64,000 nucleotides of DNA from Tanytarsus gracilentus (lineage: Eukaryota; Arthropoda; Insecta; Diptera; Chironomidae), in assembly GCA_038502055.1 (NCBI GenBank), contig JAXRKN010000040.1, forward strand, positions 2,046,001 to 2,110,000. Reading direction: 5' to 3'. Below the pieces are notes generated by a model. The model did no database searches. It was not told where the DNA came from and saw only the letters and a list, made by a program, of their open reading frames with translations. The position numbers were made by a program, and so were the translations under genes. Positions 45,301 to 57,300 of the stretch are shown here, piece after piece. Within the stretch, counting starts at the first letter, position 1, and each line of letters starts with the position of its first letter.

Positions 45301-48300
45301 AAAAAAAATTGGGACCAAATTTCTCGCTTAAAAAGCAATTTTATATTTCTTAAATAAGATGCACACATTTGAAAATCAAACTAATCACCAATTTTATCAG
45401 CAAATAATCCAATGCTTTACTTTAAACTTACACCACAGAACACACAACACCTACAGAACACATCAAAGAAGAAACTGTTCAGGACAAAACAAAACAAAAA
45501 CAGATAGTTAAAAAGAAAACCGTTAAGAAACAAGAAGTCACAAGTAAAATTACCATATCTAAAGACAATCAGGAAGACATACCTTCAGAAGAATTAGAAG
45601 AAACTGCATTTGAGAAAACTGACAAGACCAAGATTAAGAAAACCCTCGAAGAAGTTCCATCTGATGTCAAAATCAGTGAAGTAATCACAGAAGAATCAAC
45701 ACCTGATAAAACTGTCAAAAAGAGAGTCATCAAGAAAAAGGTTGGCAAGAAACAAGAAGTCACAGAAATTATAACAGTTTGTGAAGATAACAAAGAGCCA
45801 CAAACCACAATTAAAGTTATTGAGGAAGACATACCTTTAGAAGAATTAGAAGAAACTGCATTTGAGAAACCTGACAAGACCAAAATTAAGAAAACTCTTG
45901 AGGAAGTTCCATCTGATGTCAAAATCAGTGAAGTGCTCACAGAAGAATCAACACCTGATAAAACTGTTAAAAAGAGAGTTATCAAGAAAAAGGTTGGCAA
46001 GAAACAAGAAGTCACCGAAATTATAACAGTTTGTGAAGATAACAAAGAGCCACAAACCACAATTAAAGTTATTGAGGAAGACATACCTTTAGAAGAATTA
46101 GAAGAAACTGCATTTGAGAAACCTGACAAGACCAAAATTAAGAAAACTCTTGAGGAAGTTCCATCTGATGTCAAAATCAGTGAAGTGCTCACAGAAGAAT
46201 CAACACCTGATAAAACTGTTAAAAAGAGAGTTATCAAGAAAAAGGTTGGCAAGAAACAAGAAGTCACAGAAATTATAACAGTTTGTGAAGATAACAAAGA
46301 GCCACAAACCACAATTAAAGTTATTGAGGAAGACATACCTTTAGAAGAATTAGAAGAAACTGCATTTGAGAAACCTGACAAGACCAAAATTAAGAAAACT
46401 CTTGAGGAAGTTCCATCTGATGTCAAAATCAGTGAAGTGCTCACAGAAGAATCAACACCTGATAAAACTGTTAAAAAGAGAGTTATCAAGAAAAAGGTTG
46501 GCAAGAAACAAGAAGTCACAGAAATTATAACAGTTTGTGAAGATAACAAAGAGCCACAAACCACAATTAAAGTTATTGAGGAAGACATACCTTTAGAAGA
46601 ATTAGAAGAAACTGCATTTGAGAAACCTGACAAGACCAAAATTAAGAAAACTCTTGAGGAAGTTCCATCTGATGTCAAAATCAGTGAAGTGCTCACAGAA
46701 GAATCAACACCTGATAAAACTGTTAAAAAGAGAGTTATCAAGAAAAAGGTTGGCAAGAAACAAGAAGTCACAGAAATTATAACAGTTTGTGAAGATAACA
46801 AAGAGCCACAAACCACAATTAAAGTTATTGAGGAAGACATACCTTTAGAAGAATTAGAAGAAACTGCATTTGAGAAACCTGACAAGACCAAAATTAAGAA
46901 AACTCTTGAGGAAGTTCCATCTGATGTCAAAATCAGTGAAGTGATCACAGAAGAATCAACACCTGATAAAACTGTTAAAAAGAGAGTCATCAAGAAAAAG
47001 GTTGGCAAGAAACAAGAAGTCACAGAAATTATAACAGTTTGTGAAGATAACAAAGAACCACAAACAACAATTAAAGTTACTGAAGAAGACATTCCTTCAG
47101 AAGAATTAGAAGAGACACCATTTGTTAAACCTGACAAGACCAAGATTAAGAAAACTCTTGAAGAAGTTCCATCTGATGTCAAAATCAGTGAAGTGATCAC
47201 AGAAGAATCAACACCTGATAAAACTGTTAAAAAAAGAGTTATCAAGAAAAAGGTTGGCAAGAAACAAGAAGTCACAGAAATTATAACAGTTTGTGAAGAT
47301 AACAAAGAACCACAAACCACAATTAAAGTTACTGAAGAAGACATTCCTTCAGAAGAATTAGAAGAGACACCATTTGTTAAACCTGACAAGACCAAGATTA
47401 AGAAAACTCTTGAAGAAGTTCCATCTGATGTCAAAATCAGTAAAGTGATCACAGAAGAATCAACACCTGATAAAACTGTTAAAAAGAGAGTTATCAAGAA
47501 AAAGGTTGGCAAGAAACAAGAAGTCACAGAAATTATAACAGTTTGTGAAGATAACAAAGAGCCAAAAACCACAATTAAAGTTATTGAGGAAGACATACCT
47601 TTAGAAGAATTAGAAGAAACTGCATTTGAGAAACCTGACAAGACCAAAATTAAGAAAACTCTTGAGGAAGTTCCATCTGATGTCAAAATCAGTGAAGTGA
47701 TCACAGAAGAATCAACACCTGATAAAACTGTTAAAAAGAGAGTCATCAAGAAAAAGGTTGGCAAGAAACAAGAAGTCACAGAAATTATAACAGTTTGTGA
47801 AGATAACAAAGAACCACAAACAACAATTAAAGTTACTGAAGAAGACATTCCTTCAGAAGAATTAGAAGAAACACCATTTGTTAAACCTGACAAGACCAAG
47901 ATTAAGAAAACTCTTGAAGAAGTTCCATCTGATGTCAAAATCAGTGAAGTGATCACAGAAGAATCAACACCTGATAAAACTGTTAAAAAGAGAGTCATCA
48001 AGAAAAAGGTTGGCAAGAAACAAGAAGTCACAGAAATTATAACAGTTTGTGAAGATAACAAAGAGCCAAAAACCACAATTAAAGTTATTGAGGAAGACAT
48101 ACCTTTAGAAGAATTAGAAGAAACTGCATTTGAGAAACCTGACAAGACCAAAATTAAGAAAACTCTTGAGGAAGTTCCATCTGATGTCAAAATCAGTGAA
48201 GTGATCACAGAAGAATCAACACCTGATAAAACTGTCAAAAAGAGAGTTATCAAGAAAAAGGTTGGCAAGAAACAAGAAGTCACCGAAATTATAACAGTTT

Positions 48301-51300
48301 GTGAAGATAACAAAGAGCCACGAACCACAATTAAAGTTATTGAAGAAGACATACCTTCAGAAGAATTAGAAGAAACTGCATTTGAGAAACCTGACAAGAC
48401 CAAAATTAAGAAAACTCTTGAGGAAGTTCCATCTGATGTCAAAATCAGTGAAGTGATCACAGAAGAATCAACACCTGATAAAACTGTTAAAAAGAGAGTC
48501 ATCAAGAAAAAGGTTGGCAAGAAACAAGAAGTCACCGAAATTATAACAGTTTGTGAAGATAACAAAGAACCACAAACCACAATTAAAGTTATTGAGGAAG
48601 ACATACCTTCAGAAGAATTAGAAGAAACTGCATTTGAGAAACCTGACAAGACCAAGATTAATGAAACTCTTGAGGAAGTTCCATCTGATGTCAAAATCAG
48701 TGAAGTGATCACAGAAGAATCAACACCTGATAAAACTGTTAAAAAGAGAGTTATCAAGAAAAAGGTTGGCAAGAAACAAGAAGTCACAGAAATTATAACA
48801 GTTTGTGAAGATAACAAAGAACCACAAACCACAATTAAAGTTATTGAGGAAGACATACCTTCAGAAGAATTAGAAGAAACTGCATTTGAGAAACCTGACA
48901 AGACCAAGATTAAGAAAACTCTCGAGGAAGTTCCATCTGATGTCAAAATCAGTGAAGTGATCACAGAAGAATCAACACCTGATAAAACTGTCAAAAAGAG
49001 AGTCATCAAGAAAAAGGTTGGCAAGAAACAAGAAGTCACAGAAATTATAACAGTTTGTGAAGATAACAAAGAGCCACAAACCACAATTAAAGTTATTGAG
49101 GAAGACATACCTTCAGAAGAATTAGAAGAAACTGCATTTGAGAAACCTGACAAGACCAAAATTAAAAAAACTCTTGAGGAAGTTCCATCTGATGTCAAAA
49201 TCAGTGAAGTGATCACAGAAGAATCAACACCTGATAAAACTGTCAAAAAGAGAGTCATCAAGAAAAAGGTTGGCAAGAAACAAGAAGTCACAGAAATTAT
49301 AACAGTTTGTGAAGATAACAAAGAGCCACAAACCACAATTAAAGTTATTGAGGAAGACATACCTTCAGAAGAATTAGAAGAAACTGCATTTGAGAAACCT
49401 GACAAGACCAAAATTAAAAAAACTCTTGAGGAAGTTCCATCTGATGTCAAAATCAGTGAAGTGATCACAGAAGAATCAACACCTGATAAAACTGTTAAAA
49501 AGAGAGTTATCAAGAAAAAGGTTGGCAAGAAACAAGAAGTCACAGAAATTATAACAGTTTGTGAAGATAACAAAGAGCCACAAACCACAATTAAAGTTAT
49601 TGAGGAAGACATACCTTCAGAAGAATTAGAAGAAACTGCATTTGAGAAACCTGACAAGACCAAAATTAAGAAAACTCTTGAGGAAGTTCCATCTGATGTC
49701 AAAATCAGTGAAGTGATCACAGAAGAATCAACACCTGATAAAACTGTTAAAAAGAGAGTTATCAAGAAAAAAGTTGGTAAATCTCAAGAAATTACAGAAA
49801 CACTTAACACTTACACAGACACTCCCACAACATTTAATTCTGGTGAGTTGAGTCAAATACACACTTTTTACACTTTTATTTATGGATAAAAAGATCTAAA
49901 CTTAATTTTTTTAAGAATAAAATTTTAATTTTTTTTAATTGTTCAAAGAACAATAATTAATATTTTCAACACACCTTATACTTTTCATTTACATAGACAA
50001 ACAAAGTACGCACACAATAGAAACCATACCAAACACCGAAACTTCAAACCAAATAAATGATATTAAATTAAGTGAAAAAGCAAAAGAACTTTTAGGAAAA
50101 ATAGACGAAAGTTATTCCATCTCAGAAGTTACGACTGAAGAGGAAACTCCTGAAAAATCCATCAAGAAGAGAATTATCAAGAAGAAAGTTGGCAAAAAGC
50201 AAGAAGTCACAGAAATTGTCACCACCGAAGAAAAGGGTAAAGAACCTGAGACAACAATTACTGTCAGTGAATCTGATATTCCAATTGAAGAACTTGAAGA
50301 TATCACACCGAAAGATTTCACAAAAGATGACTCAAAAGTATCGGTCGAAGCTCCAATTGATGATGTCAAAATCAGTGAGATAACAACTGAAGAGGAAACT
50401 CCTGAAAAATCCATCAAGAAGAGAATTATTAAGAAGAAAGTTGGCAAAAAGCAAGAAGTTACAGAAATTGTAACCACCGAAGAAAAGGGTAAAGAACCTG
50501 AGACAACAATTACTGTCAGTGAATCTGATATTCCAATTGAAGAACTTGAAGATATCACACCGAAAGATTTCACGAAAGCTGACTCAAAAGTATCAGTCGA
50601 AGCTCCAATTGATGATGTCAAAATCAGTGAGATAACAACTGAAGAGGAAACTCCTGAAAAATCGATCAAGAAGAGAATTATCAAGAAGAAAGTTGGCAAA
50701 AAGCAGGAAGTCACGGAAATTGTCACCACCGAAGAAAAGGGTAAAGAACCTGAGACAACAATTACTGTCAGTGAATCTGATATTCCAATTGAAGAACTTG
50801 AAGATATCACACCGAAAGATTTCACGAAAGCTGACTCAAAAGTATCAGTCGAAGCTCCAATTGATGATGTCAAAATCAGTGAGATAACAACTGAAGAGGA
50901 AACTCCTGAAAAATCGATCAAGAAGAGAATTATCAAGAAGAAAGTTGGCAAAAAGCAGGAAGTCACGGAAATTGTAACCACCGAAGAAAAGGGTAAAGAA
51001 CCTGAGACAACAATTACTGTCAGCGAATCTGATATCCCAATTGAAGAACTTGAAGATATCACACCGAAAGATTTCACAAAAGCTGACTCAAAAGTATCAG
51101 TAGAAGCTCCAATTGATGATGTCAAAATTAGTGAGATAACAACTGAAGAGGAAACTCCTGAAAAATCCATCAAGAAGAGAATTATCAAGAAGAAAGTTGG
51201 CAAAGAGCAAGAAGTCACAGAAATTGTCACCACCGAAGAAAAGGGTAAAGAACCTGAGACAACAATTACTGTCAGTGAATCTGATATTCCAATTGAAGAA

Positions 51301-54300
51301 CTTGAAGATATCACAACGAAAGATTTCACAAAAGCTGACTCAAAAGTATTAGTCGAAGCTCCAATTGATGATGTCAAAATCAGTGAGATAACAACTGAAG
51401 AGGAAACTCCAGAAAAATCCATCAAGAAGAGAATTATTAAGAAGAAAGTTGGCAAAAAGCAGGAAGTCACGGAAATTGTAACCACCGAAGAAAAGGGTAA
51501 AGAACCTGAGACAACAATTACTGTCAGCGAATCTGATATTCCAATTGAAGAACTTGAAGATATCACACCGAAAGATTTCACAAAAGCTGACTCAAAAGTA
51601 TCAGTAGAAGCTCCAATTGATGATGTCAAAATTAGTGAGATAACAACTGAAGAGGAAACTCCTGAAAAATCCATCAAGAAGAGAATTATCAAGAAGAAAG
51701 TTGGCAAAAAGCAGGAAGTCACAGAAATTGTCACCACCGAAGAAAAGGGTAAAGAACCTGAGACAACAATTACTGTCAGTGAATCTGATATTCCAATTGA
51801 AGAACTTGAAGATATCACACCGAAAGATTTCACGAAAGCTGACTCAAAAGTATCAGTCGAAGCTCCAATTGATGATGTCAAAATCAGTGAGATAACAACT
51901 GAAGAGGAAACTCCTGAAAAATCCATCAAGAAGAGAATTATCAAGAAGAAAGTTGGCAAAAAGCAGGAAGTCACGGAAATTGTAACCACCGAAGAAAAGG
52001 GTAAAGAACCTGAGACAACAATTACTGTCAGCGAATCTGATATTCCAATTGAAGAACTTGAAGATATCACACCGAAAGATTTCACAAAAGCTGACTCAAA
52101 AGTATCAGTAGAAGCTCCAATTGATGATGTCAAAATTAGTGAGATAACAACTGAAGAGGAAACTCCTGAAAAATCCATCAAGAAGAGAATTATCAAGAAG
52201 AAAGTTGGCAAAAAGCAGGAAGTCACAGAAATTGTCACCACCGAAGAAAAGGGTAAAGAACCTGAGACAACAATTACTGTCAGTGAATCTGATATTCCAA
52301 TTGAAGAACTTGAAGATATCACACCGAAAGATTTCACAAAAGCTGACTCAAAAGAATCAGTCGAAGCTCCAATTGATGATGTCAAAATTAGTGAGATAAC
52401 AACTGAAGAGGAAACTCCTGAAAAATCCATCAAGAAGAGAATTATCAAGAAGAAAGTTGGCAAAAAGCAAGAAGTCACGGAAATTGTAACCACCGAAGAA
52501 AAGGGTAAAGAACCTGAGACAACAATTACTGTCAGCGAATCTGATATTCCAATTGAAGAACTTGAAGATATCACACCGAAAGATTTCACAAAAGCTGACT
52601 CAAAAGTATCAGTAGAAGCTCCAATTGATGATGTCAAAATTAGTGAGATAACAACTGAAGAGGAAACTCCTGAAAAATCCATCAAGAAGAGAATTATCAA
52701 GAAGAAAGTTGGCAAAAAGCAAGAAGTTACAGAAATTGTCACCACCGAAGAAAAGGGTAAAGAACCTGAGACAACAATTACTGTCAGTGAATCTGATATT
52801 CCAATTGAAGAACTTGAAGATATCACACCGAAAGATTTCACAAAAGCTGACTCAAAAGAATCAGTCGAAGCTCCAAATGATGATGTCAAAATTAGTGAGA
52901 TAACAACTGAAGAGGAAACTCCTGAAAAATCCATCAAGAAGAGAATTATTAAGAAGAAAGTTGGCAAAAAGCAAGAAGTTACAGAAATTGTCACCACCGA
53001 AGAAAAGGGTAAAGAACCTGAGACAACAATTACTGTCAGTGAATCTGATATTCCAATTGAAGAACTTGAAGATATCACACCGAAAGATTTCACAAAAGCT
53101 GACTCAAAAGTATCAGTCGAAGCTCCAATTGATGATGTCAAAATTAGTGAGATAACAACTGAAGAGGAAACTCCTGAAAAATCCATCAAGAAGAGAATTA
53201 TCAAGAAGAAAGTTGGCAAAAAGCAAGAAGTCACAGAAATTGTCACCACCGAAGAAAAGGGTAAAGAACCTGAGACAACAATTACTGTCAGTGAATCTGA
53301 TATTCCAATTGAAGAACTTGAAGATATTACTCCAAGCGATCAAGAAGAGGTGATTCCAAAATCCCTCGAAGATACACAAATTGGAGATGTTACAATAAGT
53401 GAGGTTCTACAAGAAGAAGATGTACCTCAACAGTCAATTAGAAAGAGTGTTACCAAAAAGAAAATTGGTAAAAAGCAGGAAGTGTTAGAAGATTTAAATG
53501 TCGATGAGAAAGAATTCGAGTCTGAGCAAGAATCTGAGCCTGTTATTGACATTCCATCTGAAGATCAGGTTGAAGAAACATCTCTTGATGAAGAATCTGC
53601 TCCACACATTATTGAACAAATTCTTATTGAAACACATGACGATACACCTAAAACAGAAGAAAAACAAGAAACCATTTGTGAGTTTACACAATACACTTAC
53701 ACTAACCTAACATTAAGAGTCTATTTAGTTCACGTATTAAACAATATGTATTTTTTTAATTGATTGTGAAAAGAAAAATAACTTTTGAATTATTTTATTT
53801 CCAGCACCAGTTGAAGAAAAAACACCTGAAACTAAAATTAAGAAGCCCAAGAAAAAGCTTAAGAAACCCAAGGATGATGATGTTGATGAAATTACCCGAA
53901 AACTACTTGAAATGGAAGTCACAAAGACAGAATTGGAGACCTTTGATTCTTCTGAGTTCGAGTTGATTAAGCCAAAAGAAGAACCAAAGGAAGCCGTTGT
54001 CAGTGAAAAGCCTAAACTTGTACCGATGAAAATCGAAAGAAAACAAGTTGAGCCAACTAAAGCAGTTGTTTCTGAGCCTGAGCAGCCATTAAATATTGTG
54101 CTGCGAAAAGCTAAAGTTACTCCTAAGAAAGCTGTAGAAGAAACCAAGCTTCCAACTGTGCTTTTGAAGAGTAGGATTGTTAGAGTAAATTATCCTCCAG
54201 AAATACAAAAGCTTGAAATTGTTGATTTAAATACCAAGAGAGGAAAGGGAGAAATGTTGAGAATTGAAGAGGAGGAAATCGAAACAAAGAAAACTAAAAA

Positions 54301-57300
54301 GGTTAAAAAATTCAAAGCTCCTAAAGATGAAAGACCTGAACTTGAAGAAGTTGAAATCTACGAAGAAATGGAAAAACCACAACCACTAGATGAAGTTGAT
54401 GATGGCAAAGCTAAGTATGAAAGAAAACCTAAAGAACTACAAGAACCTGAACCAATAGAAGAAAAAACACTTAAACTTGGTAAAGGTAAAGTTCCCATAG
54501 AAGAGCTTCCCGATGACACTGTGAAACTTAAGAAAATTCCTGAAAAGCCTCAACTTGATGATACTGAAGAAATAAAAATAAAACCCAAACCACAAGAAGA
54601 AGAAGTGGCAGAAATTAAACCAAAGAAAAAGAAAGAAAAACAAACTATTGAACCACTTCAGCCATTTGAACCTTCGGAATCAGAACAAATTGAACTTGAA
54701 AAGTATGAAAAAACTCCACAAGAGATTGAAGCCCAAGACGAACCAGAAAATAAAGAGAAGTACAAGCGAAAACCAAAGAAGAAGGATACTCCAGAAGAGC
54801 CTGAAATTAATATTGTCTTAGGAAAGCCGAAACCAACTGACGAACCGGAAGAGCCTGAAGTTAAATTTAGAATTCCACAAAAGCCTAAAGTTGAACCCGA
54901 AACTGAGCCAATAAAACTTAAACCTTTTGAAAAACCAAAAGAAGAACAAGAAGAAGAACTCAACCCCACTAACGAGTTAGATATCAAATTCGATGAAAAA
55001 CCAAGAGACGATGAAGATTTTGAATTGGCAATCAAAGAAACTCCTGAAGTTGAAAAGCCTAAAGAAAAATCAAAGAAAAAAGTTAAGAAACCTAAAAAAG
55101 TCTCTGAAGAGGATCTGGAATTAGAGAGACTTTTGAATCTCGACATTGAAAAAACTGAGCTCGAGAAATACGAAAAAGTTGAGTTTGAAATACCCCAAAA
55201 ACAAAAGCCCGAATTAATGGAGATCGCACCAATAGGAGAGAAACCAGAATTAGAAGAAATTGAAGAAACAATTGAACTACCAAAACAAGAAGTTCCTGAA
55301 GAACCAAAGCTTATTGATGAACCGAAACCAAAACTTAAACTTCCTAAACCAAAAAAAGAAAAGATTGAGAAACCTGAAGAAAAGGTTGAAGAGACATTAG
55401 AAACTATTTTGCAACGCAAATTAAAGCGAAGAGATTTTACAAAAGAAGTCATGGAAGAAAAATCTCAAGAACCACAATTCGCTAAAGTTACTGATGCCCA
55501 AAATGCTTATGAAGCAGAACTCGAAAAAATTAGACGAAGGTTATCAAAAGTATCGGATTCTGCTGACAGTGAGATTTCAGAAAGAGAGGTACCGAAACCC
55601 GAAAAGAAAAAGGTAAAGAAAATAAAGAAAACTAACACTGGCGATTTGGATAAAGAGCTTGAAAGGCTTTTAAATTTGGAAATTGAGAGAACTCAATTAG
55701 AAGTTTATGAAAAAACTGAACTCGAATTAGCTAATCGAGAAAAACCAGAATTGCAAGAAATTGTCATGACCTATCAACGACCAGAAAAACCTTTAGTGCA
55801 AGATGTTCAAGATAAAGATTTTGTGCTGAAAATTAAACGTAAAGAGAGATCAGAAACTCCGGAAGTTGAAGAATTTACACTCAAAAAACCAAAACAATTT
55901 GAGTTGCCAGAACCTGAAGAAGCTTCTTTCAAACTTAAACCTATACCCGCTAAACCAACTGAGGAATCAGAAGAAGATGTTTTTGAAATAAAGAAACCAA
56001 TTTTAATCGAGGAAATTAAGGAAGAGTCAGAAAACTTTACATTTGGAATAAAAACACCTAAACCAATTGAAGAAGAATCACAAGATGTGGAAATTGTTGA
56101 AACAATAAAGAAGAAAAAGAAACCAAAATCTACCGAAGAAGCAGCAACTGAATTCTCCGTTAAAAAACCAAAGAAGCCAAAAGTTGAAAATGATGAAGCA
56201 GAATTTACAATCAAAAAGACTGTCGAACAGCCCGAAGAAATAAGGGAAGAAGTTACTTTCGGTCTTAAAAAGAAAGTTGAACCCATTGTTACAGAAGACG
56301 TTGAGGTGGTTGAAACAATTCGAAAGAAGAAACCAAAAGTGACGTCTACGGAAGAGGTTGAAGGTGAAATATTATTAAAGAAACCTAGAAAACCAAAAGT
56401 ACAGAACGAAGAAGCGGAAGTAACGATGACTAAAACGATTGAAGGTAAGTGTCTGAGTAAAAAAAATATTGAAATGTATGAAAAAAATTATTTTAACATA
56501 GGTCCAGAACCTGAACCCATCGAAGAAGAAATTGTAATTGAAGAGGAACCCGAAGAAATGCTCGAAGAGTTTGTCTTCAAGAGAAAACCAAAGCCAAAGC
56601 GTTCTCCTCAATTTGAAGAGCACGAGGAAGAAATTACGATTAAAAAACTTAAACCTCATCGTAAACCCTCGAAACCTGATGTACCCGAGTATACTGAGCC
56701 TGAGAATGTAACATTCAGACCAAAACGAACAACAACAAAAGAAGATGTTGAACAGGAATTTAAAATTTCCCTTGATTCATACCAAGAAGAAGAAATTTCG
56801 ATGTCTGGAAAAGTGAAGTTAAGAAAGCCTAAGCCAGTCTTTAACGAAGAAGCTGATTCACATAGAATGAGAATTATTCAACATATTGACGACGAGGGTC
56901 CCATTATTGAAGAGATAATAGATGAAGAAAGTGAACCCGAAGACACAATGTACGACGTCGATGAGCCCGATGAATTTTCCGAAAAGGAAACATTACCCAA
57001 AGACTTGCCAGAACACGTGGTACTTAAACTCAAGCGCAAAAAGGAAAAACCATCATATAAGGTACAAGATTTTGAAGAGGAATCAGTTTCAATTGGATTC
57101 CCCAAGAAGAAGAGTCGTCAAAAGGTTTCATCATATGACGAAGATTCTCTTCAATTAAGATTGAAACGTCGTTCTAAATCACGCAAGTATATTGAAGGTG
57201 AGCTTTCACAGAAACCAAAATATTTTTTATTTTCACTCATTTATTATTTCATCAGCACTTTTATGTTTTTTGTTATTTTTCATATTTGTCATTTTTTTAT

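Noticed and set aside
45569..49765. 1,398-codon antisense open frame over array D
   Set aside because: Shadow of the sense PEVK repeat.
50112..53249. 1,045-codon antisense open frame and 64-codon sense-strand frames over array E
   Set aside because: The coding frame is frame 1, fixed by continuity with exons 28 and 30; the others are shadows repeated once per one or two units.
25454..53335. CRISPR-like regular repeats
   Set aside because: The unit is 249-252 nt, fully coding, without short direct repeats plus unique spacers; the gene is eukaryotic.
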